A DNA stretch of 35,528 nt from Ruminococcus sp. AM36-2AA (GTDB taxonomy: Bacteria > Bacillota > Clostridia > Lachnospirales > Lachnospiraceae), in assembly GCF_003461955.1 (NCBI RefSeq), contig NZ_QTYB01000014.1, positions 1 to 35,528 of the forward strand, written 5' to 3'. The translations under genes and the position numbers were made by a program. Numbering within the stretch: position 1 is the first letter of the stretch; each line of letters starts with the position of its first letter. Shown piece by piece: positions 1 to 7,668 of this stretch. The notes beneath the pieces are model-generated. The model did not search any database. It was given only the letters and a program-made list of their open reading frames with translations, and was not told where the DNA came from.

Positions 1-1
1 A

Positions 2-34
2 ATTAAGTATTTAGAAGAGCTTTTAGAAGCTTAA
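2..34 (+). CDS. 3' end of an unidentified gene
   Basis: The first bases read in frame as IKYLEELLEA followed by TAA at 32-34, which looks like the helical C-terminus of a protein that starts before the window. Ten codons are too few to identify it, and the reading could be chance. The stretch from 35 to the DegV promoter holds nothing else I can support. Confidence 0.25.
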   Translation: MKYLEELLEA

Positions 35-104
35 AAAGTAGAAAAAATAGAATTTGCAGTTGCTAACCATTCATGCGTTTGTCGTGAAGTGTTATAGTTT
101 TACA

Positions 105-133
105 TGGACAGAAATTGTCAAAATGATTATAAT
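105..133 (+). promoter_or_regulatory. Candidate promoter of the DegV gene
   Basis: TGGACA at 105-110 and a perfect TATAAT at 128-133 are separated by 17 bp, a sigma-A type arrangement. It lies about 40 bp before the DegV start. The nearer TTGTCA at 115-120 is only 7 bp from the TATAAT and cannot be its -35. Confidence 0.5.
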
Positions 134-171
134 AAAAGAATTAACATTATTATCGTGTGAAGAGGGTTTTT

Positions 172-1077
172 ATGGAAAAATATTTTACTATTGTAAGTGA
201 CGGTTCCTGCGATCTGCCGGAAGAAATCGTGAAAGAAAAAGAAATCGGCGAGGTGCATTTCCTGGTTTCTTTTGACGGAAAAGAATATAAAAAAGAAGGT
301 GTAGAAATCCGTCTGGAGGATTTTTACGGGAAAATGGTGGCGGAGTCCAATGTTTTTCCGCTGACAGCGGCACCGTCTCCAAATGATTATTATGAAGTTT
401 TTAAAGAAAAGGCAAAAGAGGGAAAAGATATCCTTTGTATCTGTATTTCCACCAAGCTTAGTTCCTCCATGCAGTCCGCAGAGATCGCAGCAAAGATGCT
501 TGCAGAGAAGTATCCGGACATTCAGGTGAAGATCATTGACTCTCTGGCCTGTACGTTGATGCAGGGGCTTTATGTGCTGGAAGCCTGCAGACTTCGTGAC
601 CTGGGTTATACTCTGAAAGACAGCATTGAAAGAATGAACCAGCTGACAGATACCCAGAGGATCTTTTTTACGGTAGGAAATCTGGAATATCTGGAGCACG
701 GCGGACGCATTGGAAAGGTTGCCAGCATTGCAGGTAAGCTTCTCAATGTGAAACCGCTGATTACCTTAAAGGACGGTGAGATTTATTCACCGGGGCTGAA
801 AAGGGGCAGAAAAAAATCTATGGCAGGAACCATTGACCTGCTTCTTGATTACATGGAAGAGAACGGGTATACTCCAGAGAACTGTTCCCTGGTCATTGGT
901 TACTGCTATGGATATGAAGAAGCGGAGAGCTTCCAGAAAATGCTGATGCAGAGCCTGGAAGAAAAATTCGGAACAACAGAGACAGTTCCCATTCACCGGA
1001 TCGGAGCTACCATCGGTGTGCATACAGGCCCGTATGCCATTGGGATTGGAATCATCCGGCGGAGTGATATGGTATAA
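172..1077 (+). CDS. DegV family protein
   Basis: DegV proteins bind a fatty acid between two alpha/beta domains; family members (FakB) present fatty acids to the kinase FakA for phosphorylation and entry into phospholipid synthesis. Visible family marks are the N-terminal strand and loop IVSDGSCDLP, the ISTKLSSSMQSAEIA segment with its Ser-rich acyl-binding loop, HGGRIGKVASIAGKLLNVKP in the middle, and the C-terminal GATIGVHTGPYAIGIG loop. The 301-residue length is typical. ATG 172 is preferred over GTG 157 because AAGAGGG at 160-166 is well spaced for it and because family members start just before this first strand. No fakA is in the window, so the lipid role is family knowledge only. The gene stands alone behind its own promoter and ends at a shared terminator. 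Confidence 0.9.
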   Translation: MEKYFTIVSDGSCDLPEEIVKEKEIGEVHFLVSFDGKEYKKEGVEIRLEDFYGKMVAESNVFPLTAAPSPNDYYEVFKEKAKEGKDILCICISTKLSSSMQSAEIAAKMLAEKYPDIQVKIIDSLACTLMQGLYVLEACRLRDLGYTLKDSIERMNQLTDTQRIFFTVGNLEYLEHGGRIGKVASIAGKLLNVKPLITLKDGEIYSPGLKRGRKKSMAGTIDLLLDYMEENGYTPENCSLVIGYCYGYEEAESFQKMLMQSLEEKFGTTETVPIHRIGATIGVHTGPYAIGIGIIRRSDMV

Positions 1078-1088
1078 GTTTAAGAAAG

Positions 1089-1129
1089 AACAGGGCCGGC
1101 AGACGATTAATGTCTGTCGGTCCTGTTTT
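1089..1129. terminator. Bidirectional terminator between DegV and MATE genes
   Basis: AACAGG-G-CCGGCAGAC and GTCTGTCGG-TCCTGTT form a long stem around the loop GATTAAT. It has T residues on the plus side and A residues on the other, so it can stop transcription from both convergent genes. The last codons and stop of the MATE gene lie inside the stem. Confidence 0.75.
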
Positions 1130-2486
1130 GGTATCTGCGGGCCGGATGATAAACAAGCACTGCGATGAGAATAAGCAACGCTGTTGTGGACAGGCTGACA
1201 GGATAAACCATCATCAGGCTGGAAAAACTGCGGTGGTTCGGGAATACGGCATATACCCATGCAATCCTGGTTCCGCAGACACCGATGGTTGTAAGCAGTG
1301 CCGGGACAAAAGAAATCCCGAAACCCCGGAGATAGCCGGACATGATCTCATAGAGCAGACTGAAAATGTATGCGGAAAAGATAATGACCAGACGGGTATA
1401 ACCGATGTCAATAACCTGGGGATCACTGTTAAACAGGGAGAGCAGGAATTTTCCGCTGGAGAGGATCAGGATGGCAGCTGCGGCAGTTGTTACCAGACCT
1501 TCGGCTACACATAACAGCAGAACTTTTTTGCATCGCCGGATCTGCTTTGCGCCATAATTCTGTCCCACGAATGTTGTGCAGGCCTGGCTGAATGAATTAA
1601 ATACATAATATACCAGGATCTCAATATTGAAGGCTGCACTGGATGCTGCGATCACAAGAGTTCCAAGACTGTTGATAGCAGACTGGATCACCAGATTGGC
1701 GATATTAAATACGGCACTCTGGATTCCGGCAGGAAGTCCGATCCGCAGGATCTTCAGGAGACAGGCTCTGTCAATGGATAGTTTATGTAAGTCAAGATGT
1801 ACCCATTTCTCTGTTTTTGTCAGTTTGATAAAAAGAATGGAGGAGCTGACAATATTGGCGATCACTGTGGCTGTGGCAACTCCGTTCACATTCATTCCAA
1901 GGACGATTACAAAAAAGAGATTCAAAAGCACATTCAATACACCGCCGCAGAACAGGGCCAGAAGAGGTGTCCTGGTATCGCCGGTACTGCGGAAAATAGC
2001 AGCCTCAAAATTAAAGAGAAAGATCACAGGCAATCCCAGAAGATAAATACGGATATACAAAAGTGCATATGGAAAAACATCTGCCGGAACATTAAGCAGA
2101 TTTAAGAAATTTCCGATCAGCCATTCTCCAAGCAAAGTAGTCAGGATACCTGCCAGAAAAGCGGCCAGAACGGAAGTGTGCACAGCTTTCTGGACTTCAT
2201 GCTCATCTTTTCTCCCGATAGCATTGGCAATGACAACATTGGTTCCCAGGGAGAGACCGATGAAAAGATTCAGGATCACGCCGATCACAGGGCTGTTGGC
2301 ACCTACCGCAGCAATGGCAACAGTACGGTCTGTGCTGGCAAAATTTCCTACGATCGCAATATCCGATGCGTTAAACAGCTGTTCCAGAATTCCGGTTGCT
2401 GCTACAGGGAGAGCGTACAGAGGAATCTTATTCCAGATAGAACCGTTCAGGATATCCAGCTTTGCGGTCTGTTTTTTTGATTTCAT
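1107..2486 (-). CDS. MATE family multidrug efflux transporter
   Basis: MATE (multidrug and toxin extrusion) proteins export cationic drugs or metabolites in exchange for Na+ or H+. The protein is 459 residues, near the usual 440-460, with about 12 hydrophobic helices in two related halves. Family segments include PVAATGILEQLFNASDIAIVG near the N-terminus, FRSTGDTRTPLLALF after helix 4-5, and TFVGQNYGAKQIRRCKKVL in the second half. Start ATG 2486 has GAGGTG a few bases upstream; the longer reading from 2546 has no ribosome site. It is divergent from the LysR gene at 2638, so that regulator probably controls it. A second, broken MATE/LysR pair with the same layout lies at 13979-15208. Confidence 0.9.
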   Translation of the reverse strand: MKSKKQTAKLDILNGSIWNKIPLYALPVAATGILEQLFNASDIAIVGNFASTDRTVAIAAVGANSPVIGVILNLFIGLSLGTNVVIANAIGRKDEHEVQKAVHTSVLAAFLAGILTTLLGEWLIGNFLNLLNVPADVFPYALLYIRIYLLGLPVIFLFNFEAAIFRSTGDTRTPLLALFCGGVLNVLLNLFFVIVLGMNVNGVATATVIANIVSSSILFIKLTKTEKWVHLDLHKLSIDRACLLKILRIGLPAGIQSAVFNIANLVIQSAINSLGTLVIAASSAAFNIEILVYYVFNSFSQACTTFVGQNYGAKQIRRCKKVLLLCVAEGLVTTAAAAILILSSGKFLLSLFNSDPQVIDIGYTRLVIIFSAYIFSLLYEIMSGYLRGFGISFVPALLTTIGVCGTRIAWVYAVFPNHRSFSSLMMVYPVSLSTTALLILIAVLVYHPARRYQNRTDRH

Positions 2487-2590
2487 AAAGAACACCTCAT
2501 TGATTTTAGTAAAATGATAATGCAAACAGAAGCTTTTTTGCCTCATACCATATACAGTATATATCCTTGGAAAAATAATAGCAAATACCT

Positions 2591-2616
2591 ATTAACTATG
2601 ATATTATATAGCTAAT
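2591..2616. promoter_or_regulatory. Candidate LysR operator in the MATE/LysR gap
   Basis: ATTAACTAT at 2591-2599 and ATAGCTAAT at 2608-2616 are inverted half-sites matching at 8 of 9 positions, 8 bp apart, in the gap between the divergent genes. LysR regulators bind interrupted palindromes in such gaps. The site starts about 47 bp before the LysR start, so it could serve autoregulation and MATE control. The sequence is AT-rich, which raises the chance of coincidence. Confidence 0.45.
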
Positions 2617-2637
2617 AAGAATGATAGGAAGATGCTT

Positions 2638-3501
2638 ATGGAAGTTCGTGAATTACGTTATTTTCTGGCAGTGGCAAGGGAAGAGAATATCACAAGGGCA
2701 GCAGAGAGCCTGCATATTGCACAGCCTTCTCTGTCAAAGCAACTGATGGAACTGGAGAAGAAACTTGGGAAAAAACTTCTGATCCGTGGAAAACGGAAGA
2801 TCACTCTGACAGAGGAGGGGGTTCTTTTGCGCAAGCGGGCAGAAGAAATCCTGGAACTGGTGGAGAAGACCCAGCAGGAAATCAGCTCAGATACGGAAGA
2901 TGTCATCGGAGATATTTATATGGGTGGAGGTACGCCGCCATCGGTTCTTGGGGCAGCTGCGAAGCTTCGGGAACGATATCCGGATGTGAAGTTTCATTTT
3001 TACAGTGGAGATGCCACAGACGTGTCGGAGCGATTGAACCATGGAACACTGGATTTTGCAGTTATGCTGCAGCCCATTGACAATATGAAATACGATTTTT
3101 TTTCCCTGAAAGAGATTTCACAATGGGGAATCCTTGCAAAGAAAGACGATCCATTTTCCAGCGGAAAAGTGATAACAAAAGAAGATATCAGGACAATGCC
3201 TCTCATCATGCATCAGAGAATTGGTCTTCAGAATGAGATTGCGCACTGGGCAGAAATGGATGTGGAGGACTTAAATATTGCGGCAACCTATAATGTGGTT
3301 CATGGAAGCCCCATTTCTTTTGTACAGCAGGGGTTAGGGTATTTTCTGACAACCAGAGAGATGCTGGCACCGGAACTGGATCCGGAAGTATGTTTTCTTC
3401 CGCTGGAACCCCAGCTTCCTACCAGACAGGCTCTGGTATGGAAAAAGCATGCGGTATTCAGTAAGGCAGCAGAGATATTTAAGAGTATAATTATAGAATA
3501 G
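2638..3501 (+). CDS. LysR family transcriptional regulator
   Basis: The N-terminal winged helix-turn-helix is clear (residues about 1-60: MEVRELRYFLAVAREENITR then AAESLHIAQPSLSKQLMELE), followed by the linker helix and a two-lobe effector-binding domain from about residue 90 to the end. The total of 287 residues is normal. ATG 2638 is chosen over ATG 2632 because AGGAAG at 2626-2631 is 6 bp from it and overlaps the alternative. The gene is divergent from the MATE gene and only 17 bp before the aldo/keto reductase, so it may regulate both. The ligand cannot be read from the sequence. Confidence 0.9.
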   Translation: MEVRELRYFLAVAREENITRAAESLHIAQPSLSKQLMELEKKLGKKLLIRGKRKITLTEEGVLLRKRAEEILELVEKTQQEISSDTEDVIGDIYMGGGTPPSVLGAAAKLRERYPDVKFHFYSGDATDVSERLNHGTLDFAVMLQPIDNMKYDFFSLKEISQWGILAKKDDPFSSGKVITKEDIRTMPLIMHQRIGLQNEIAHWAEMDVEDLNIAATYNVVHGSPISFVQQGLGYFLTTREMLAPELDPEVCFLPLEPQLPTRQALVWKKHAVFSKAAEIFKSIIIE

Positions 3502-3518
3502 ATCAGGAGGAAAAAGTA

Positions 3519-4664
3519 ATGAAAACAAGAAGATTAGGAAAAACAGAGCTTCAGGTCAGTGAGATCGGTTTTGGAGGAGAATGGCTGGAGCGCCATCCGG
3601 AGGAGGAAAGTATTGAGCTGATCCATTATGCATCTTCAAAAGGAATCAATATCCTGGACTGCTGGATGCCGGACCCGAAATCCAGAAATATCATTGGGGA
3701 GGGAATTAAGGAGAACCGTGACAAATGGTTTATCCAGGGACATATCGGATCAACCTGGAAGGATGAGCAATATTACCGTACCAGAGAGATGGAGTATGTG
3801 CGTCCTGCATTCGAAGATCTTTTAAAAAGACTCCAGACGGATTATATTGATCTTGGAATGATCCATTACGTAGATTCTGAGGAAGAATGGGATGATCTTC
3901 AGCAGTCTGAATATATGGATTACGTAATGGAACTGAAGAGAACAGGTGTGATCCGTCATATCGGTATGAGCTCCCATAATCCGAAAGTGGCGAAGAAAGC
4001 GGCAGAATCCGGCTATGTGGAGATGATCCTTTTCAGCATCAATCCTGCGTTTGACATGCTTCCTGCAAGTGAGAACATTGATACCATGTTTGCAGAAGAG
4101 TTTGACAGCAGTCTGAAGGGAATCGATGCAGACCGTGCCCGCCTGTACAAAGCATGCGAGGAAAATGATGTGGGAATCACAGTTATGAAGGGATTTGCAG
4201 GTGGAAGACTTTTTGATGAAAAACGTTCTCCTTTCGGTGTAAGCCTGACACCGGTACAGTGCATCCATTACGCACTTACAAGGCCGGCAGTCTGTTCCAT
4301 CATGTGCGGCTACGATACAAAAGAGCAGGTCAATGATGCCGTAGCATATGAAACAGCAACGGAGGAAGAAAAAGATTACGCGTCTGTGATCGCTAATGCA
4401 CCATTCCATTCTTACAAAGGTGAGTGCACCTACTGCGGACACTGCAAGCCATGCGCGGCAGATCTGGACATTGCCATGATCAATAAATTCTACGATCTTG
4501 CAACGATGCAGCCGGAAGTCCCCGCAACCATAAGATCCCACTATGAACTTCTGGAGCACAAAGCCTCCGAATGCATCGGCTGCCAGGAATGCGAAACCCG
4601 CTGCCCGTTTGGAGTGCCGATCGCAGAGAGGATGGAGAAAACTGCGAAGTTGTTTGGGTGTTGA
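3519..4664 (+). CDS. Aldo/keto reductase-like protein with C-terminal 2x[4Fe-4S] ferredoxin domain
   Basis: Residues about 1-290 form an aldo/keto reductase barrel (RRLGKTELQVSEIGFGGEW, IHYALTRPAVCSIMCGYDT). The C-terminal part has two cysteine clusters, C303-x2-C306-x2-C309-x2-C312 and C352-x2-C355-x2-C358-x3-C362 followed by Pro, typical of a bacterial two-cluster ferredoxin module. The 381 residues match the ferredoxin-tailed AKR family of anaerobes. The classical tetrad is incomplete: Asp47 and His116 are present, but the Tyr position reads Asp52 (in CWMPDPKSRN) and the Lys position reads His75 (in FIQGHIG). I recall the same residues in close relatives, so this is probably a subfamily trait. 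AGGAGG lies 9 bp before the start. Substrate unknown; likely co-transcribed with the LysR gene. Confidence 0.88.
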   Translation: MKTRRLGKTELQVSEIGFGGEWLERHPEEESIELIHYASSKGINILDCWMPDPKSRNIIGEGIKENRDKWFIQGHIGSTWKDEQYYRTREMEYVRPAFEDLLKRLQTDYIDLGMIHYVDSEEEWDDLQQSEYMDYVMELKRTGVIRHIGMSSHNPKVAKKAAESGYVEMILFSINPAFDMLPASENIDTMFAEEFDSSLKGIDADRARLYKACEENDVGITVMKGFAGGRLFDEKRSPFGVSLTPVQCIHYALTRPAVCSIMCGYDTKEQVNDAVAYETATEEEKDYASVIANAPFHSYKGECTYCGHCKPCAADLDIAMINKFYDLATMQPEVPATIRSHYELLEHKASECIGCQECETRCPFGVPIAERMEKTAKLFGC

Positions 4665-4688
4665 TATCTGATACAGGAGGCCTTGGGA

Positions 4689-4922
4689 ATGATGAAACAA
4701 AACATAGAAAAGTCAAGAGAACTGGAGTTTGCGATATTTTGTATTGAAAATATAGCAGCAAAACTGGGTGTAAGTGCAGAAAAGGTATATGATGCGCTGA
4801 CAGAAAAAAGTGATATTTTGAATGATTACATCATTCCGGAATATGAGATACTTCATACCCAGGGGAAAGAATATATTGTGGATGATATTATTGAGGTTAT
4901 GAAAGAGAGAGGTGTTTTGTAA
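4689..4922 (+). CDS. DUF3791 domain protein, first copy
   Basis: A 77-residue, mostly helical, acidic protein. It matches my recall of DUF3791: an N-terminal helix pair (ELEFAIFCIENIAAKLGVS), YDALTEKSDILNDYIIPEY in the middle, and the family signature LHTQGKEYIVDDIIEVM. ATG 4689 has AGGAGG 8 bp upstream; TTG 4683 and ATG 4692 are less well placed. Its stop overlaps the next start as TAATG, so the two are translationally coupled. Small proteins in this position beside an ADP-ribosyltransferase-like gene are often antitoxins or partners, but that role is inferred. The region looks more AT-rich than its neighbours. Confidence 0.8.
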   Translation: MMKQNIEKSRELEFAIFCIENIAAKLGVSAEKVYDALTEKSDILNDYIIPEYEILHTQGKEYIVDDIIEVMKERGVL

Positions 4923-5392
4923 TGATAGTATATCATGGCTCATGGCTTGAAGTGAAAAATCCAGATTTAAAACATTCCCGGTCAGATGTTGATTTTGGTA
5001 AAGGATTTTATGTGACACCTCTCAGAGACCAGGCTGTGAAATGGTGTGGAAAATTCAAACGGCGCGGTAAACAAGGGATTGTTACAACCTTTGAGTTTGA
5101 AGAAAACGCACAGGAAAATCTGAAAATTTTGAAATTTGATTCTTATTCTGAAGAATGGCTGGATTTTATTATGAATTGCAGAAGAGAAAAGAATGATTCA
5201 GATTATGATATTGTTATGGGCGGAGTGGCCAATGATAAAGTGTTCAATACGGTTGAACTGTATTTTGATCAGTTGATTGACAAAAATGAGGCAATTAGCA
5301 GACTGAAGTATGAAAAGCCGAATATGCAAATCTGTTTTCGCACAGAGGAGTCTTTGGAGCATCTTCATTATGAGAGGAGTTTTGAAGTATGA
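4922..5392 (+). CDS. DUF3990 protein, ADP-ribosyltransferase-like putative toxin
   Basis: 156 residues. The start, VYHGSWLEV, places His5 in the same Y-H-G-S/T setting as the NAD-binding His of diphtheria toxin and PARPs. It is followed by DFGKGFYVTPLRDQAVKWC with Tyr30, closely resembling the G-K-G-x-Y segment that carries the second conserved residue in PARPs. The third position is less clear; Gln136 in NMQICF near the C-terminus is my candidate where PARPs have Glu. DIVMGGVANDKVF and LYFDQLIDK in between are, as I recall, DUF3990 hallmarks. The gene overlaps both flanking DUF3791 genes by 1 and 4 bases, a tight operon typical of toxin-antitoxin or conflict systems. ADP-ribosyl transfer and toxicity are inferences. 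It has no signal peptide or membrane segment, so it should act in the cytoplasm. Confidence 0.82.
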   Translation: MIVYHGSWLEVKNPDLKHSRSDVDFGKGFYVTPLRDQAVKWCGKFKRRGKQGIVTTFEFEENAQENLKILKFDSYSEEWLDFIMNCRREKNDSDYDIVMGGVANDKVFNTVELYFDQLIDKNEAISRLKYEKPNMQICFRTEESLEHLHYERSFEV

Positions 5393-5616
5393 ATGCTAAT
5401 CCGATTTTGTTACAAAAGAAATATGTACGGATAGTAGAATTATTTGCAGAAAAAATGGGGATTTCTGTTGAAACAGCATTGGGTATTTTTTATCATTCAC
5501 AGCTGTATCAGTTGATAAGTGAGGGAATTTCAGATATGCATTGTATGAGTGATGGATATCTGGTGGAAGAGCTGGAAATAGAATATAACAAAAAACAGCC
5601 ATGGAACATGGAATAA
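5389..5616 (+). CDS. DUF3791-like small protein, second copy
   Basis: 75 residues, helical. It starts within the stop of the DUF3990 gene (ATGA overlap), so translation is coupled. The pattern YVRIVELFAEKMGISVETAL then FYHSQLYQLISEGISDMHC and YLVEELEIE fits the second type of small DUF3791-like partner that I recall beside DUF3990 genes. It differs clearly from the first copy, notably lacking the HTQGKEYIVDDI segment, so the two may have different jobs, for example antitoxin and chaperone or target adaptor. That division is speculative. An uncharacterised gene follows 19 bp downstream. Confidence 0.7.
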   Translation: MNANPILLQKKYVRIVELFAEKMGISVETALGIFYHSQLYQLISEGISDMHCMSDGYLVEELEIEYNKKQPWNME

Positions 5617-5635
5617 GTAACAAGGGGAAAAATTC

Positions 5636-6064
5636 ATGCAGGTAGAACAATACGTAATGGCCTATGGCATTGAGCAGGACAGGATCAGGGCAATCATTCC
5701 GGAGGGATTTGTTTCTCTGCGTCCGGTTCTCAGAATCAATGCAGAGATCCAGGACGACAGTAATGGTTATCTGGAATTTAACACACCGGTAGAAAAAGAC
5801 AATGCGGGATGTTATTTCCTGAAAGAAACACCGGAATTAAAAAAGCCGGAGACGATCGCCGAGAATAAAGAATTCTGTGACTGCACATTTCAGTGGAAGT
5901 TTACTGAAAAGGATGCCCATGGTGTCAGCATCGGAAAAACCCTTCCAGCCTATCCACAAGAGCCGGAAACGACCTATCCCAGAGATACATTTACAGCAGA
6001 AAATGCAGCAAAAATTCCATGCAGACAGGTGCTGGGAACATATAAAGTTATTTTTGAAAGATAG
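5636..6064 (+). CDS. Conserved protein of unknown function
   Basis: 142 residues, soluble, no signal peptide. It begins MQVEQYVMAYGIEQDRIRAI and continues with PEGFVSLRPVLRINAEI, which I recognise as the start of an uncharacterised family found in Lachnospiraceae and relatives. The end (FCDCTFQWKF, GKTLPAYP, IPCRQVLGTYKVIFER) also belongs to it. From memory, relatives are longer and carry a further segment between VEKD and NAGCYF; here those parts join directly as VEKDNAGCYFLKE, so an in-frame internal deletion is possible. The N-terminal theme loosely recalls acetoacetate decarboxylase-like proteins, but I would not assign that. AAGGGG upstream supports the start. Function unknown. Confidence 0.6.
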   Translation: MQVEQYVMAYGIEQDRIRAIIPEGFVSLRPVLRINAEIQDDSNGYLEFNTPVEKDNAGCYFLKETPELKKPETIAENKEFCDCTFQWKFTEKDAHGVSIGKTLPAYPQEPETTYPRDTFTAENAAKIPCRQVLGTYKVIFER

Positions 6065-6139
6065 TAAAGTAAAGATAACGAAAAAACAGTCATAGCAGAC
6101 AGAAAATAGACTAATACAGGGCAAGAGGAGGACTAGCTT

Positions 6140-6616
6140 ATGTTTCGAAAAATGAGAAGATCCAAACAGGAATTAACCAAAGAAGAATGTATCGAAATCC
6201 TGAAAAAAGAACCAAGAGGCGTGCTTTCCGTGCAGGGAGAGGATGGATATCCCTATGGAATGCCTATGACCCACTGGTATAACGAGAAAGATGGAAAAAT
6301 CTATTTCCACGGAGCAAAATCTGGTCATAAGATTGATGCCATCAAAAATTGTGACAAAGTTTCATTCTGTGTTATGGACGAGGGATATCGAAAGGAAGGA
6401 GAATGGGCACTAAACATTCGAAGTGTGATTGTGTTTGGACGCCTCCGTATAGTGGAAGAACCGGAAAAGGTCGTGGAAATCTGCACAAATTTATGCAAAA
6501 AATTCACGGATGATAAAGCATACGTGGAACATGAACTGAAACATTCCGGTCCTGCAGTTCTCTGCCTGGAGCTGGAACCGGAGCATATGACCGGAAAACT
6601 GGTAAACGAATCCTGA
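6140..6616 (+). CDS. Pyridoxamine 5'-phosphate oxidase-fold flavoprotein (Nim-like)
   Basis: 158 residues with the split-barrel flavin-binding fold: RGVLSVQGEDGYPYGMPMTHWY near the N-terminus, IYFHGAKSGHKIDAI as the FMN-phosphate strand and loop, and RSVIVFGRLRIVEEPEK in the last barrel strand. Relatives include NimA-type proteins linked to 5-nitroimidazole reduction and other FMN or F420-like reductases. The size and the H-G-A-K-x-G-H-K motif fit this group. AGGAGG lies 9 bp before ATG 6140. The next gene, a 2-hydroxyacid dehydrogenase, starts 24 bp after the stop, so they are probably co-transcribed. Substrate not readable; nitroimidazole resistance should not be assumed. Confidence 0.85.
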   Translation: MFRKMRRSKQELTKEECIEILKKEPRGVLSVQGEDGYPYGMPMTHWYNEKDGKIYFHGAKSGHKIDAIKNCDKVSFCVMDEGYRKEGEWALNIRSVIVFGRLRIVEEPEKVVEICTNLCKKFTDDKAYVEHELKHSGPAVLCLELEPEHMTGKLVNES

Positions 6617-6640
6617 AAATCGCCTGCGGAGAAGAACATC

Positions 6641-7624
6641 ATGGAAAATACAGAGAAGAAAATAAAAATTCTGATAAAGCCACAGTGTGAACCGGAAATC
6701 CGAAACAGGTTTATAACAAAATTCGGAAAGAAATGTGAGTTTGTTTTTGAAGAAAATGAAACCAGGGACTCCATTACAACAGCAGAGGTTGTGATCGGAG
6801 AACCGGAAGAATCGGAACTTCGGAAAGCCGAAAATCTCCATTGGATCCAGCTGACCTGGGCTGGCGCAGACAAATATACAAAAATGAAAATATTCCCGGA
6901 AACTATTACATTGACCAATGCTTCCGGAGCTTTCGGAAAAATTATATCGGAATATGTGATCGGGAACATCATTGCCCTGTATCGAGGACTTCCTGTTTAC
7001 TGGAAAAACAAGCAGGAACGTCTCTGGGTACAGAATAGATCATCAGACACCATATATGGAAAAAATGTTCTTATCCTGGGAACCGGTGACATCGGAAAAA
7101 ACATCGCTCACAGAATGCAAGCATTTGAAACCCATGTGACTGGAATAAAAAGAACAGCAGTCTCAGAACATTCGCAGCAGCTGAAAGACTTTGATGAGGT
7201 ATACGATCTGACAGCACTGGATGATAAACTGCCACAGGCGGACATTGTGATCGGCTGCCTTCCGGGAACTTTGGAAACAAAAGGACTTCTGAATTACGAC
7301 CGTCTGCATTCCATGAAAAAAGATGCAGTTCTAATCAATGTAGGAAGAGGAAGCCTTATTCCAACAGAAGACCTGATCCGGGCATTACAGGAGGGCCACT
7401 TAAAAGGCGCAGTCCTGGATGTATTTGAGACAGAACCACTTCCGTTCGATTCTCCGCTGTGGGAAATGGACCAGGTTATTCTCACCCCACACATCGCAGG
7501 CCCAAGTTTCGGAGGAAACGCAGAAGTTCAGGACATGATCTGGAACATTTGCATGGAAAATCTGGAACGATATCTGAACGGAAAAGAATTAAAGAATATT
7601 GTCCGGTTAAATGAGGGATATTAA
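6641..7624 (+). CDS. D-isomer specific 2-hydroxyacid dehydrogenase
   Basis: NAD(P)-dependent interconversion of a 2-oxo acid and its D-2-hydroxy acid. The N-terminal substrate domain is followed by a Rossmann domain with GTGDIG in the chain VLILGTGDIGKNIAHRMQAF. The catalytic set is present: Arg236 in VGRG, Glu265 in FETEPLP and His284 in TPHIAG. The 327 residues are standard. GGAGAAG lies about 6 bp before ATG 6641. The domain order resembles the glyoxylate/hydroxypyruvate reductase branch, but the actual substrate is uncertain. It ends 44 bp before the end of the convergent AraC gene, and I see no clear terminator between them. Confidence 0.9.
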   Translation: MENTEKKIKILIKPQCEPEIRNRFITKFGKKCEFVFEENETRDSITTAEVVIGEPEESELRKAENLHWIQLTWAGADKYTKMKIFPETITLTNASGAFGKIISEYVIGNIIALYRGLPVYWKNKQERLWVQNRSSDTIYGKNVLILGTGDIGKNIAHRMQAFETHVTGIKRTAVSEHSQQLKDFDEVYDLTALDDKLPQADIVIGCLPGTLETKGLLNYDRLHSMKKDAVLINVGRGSLIPTEDLIRALQEGHLKGAVLDVFETEPLPFDSPLWEMDQVILTPHIAGPSFGGNAEVQDMIWNICMENLERYLNGKELKNIVRLNEGY

Positions 7625-7668
7625 CAAAGGCGATGAATATCGGTGCAAGGCTCGTACCCGGAAGTATC

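Noticed and set aside
115..133. TTGTCA/TATAAT as the DegV promoter
   Set aside because: The two boxes are only 7 bp apart; TGGACA at 105-110 gives the correct 17 bp spacing.
3822..4700. 292-codon open frame on the minus strand opposite the aldo/keto reductase
   Set aside because: The plus-strand gene has clear domain and cysteine motifs; the antisense reading is Cys/His-rich and resembles no family. It is a shadow frame.
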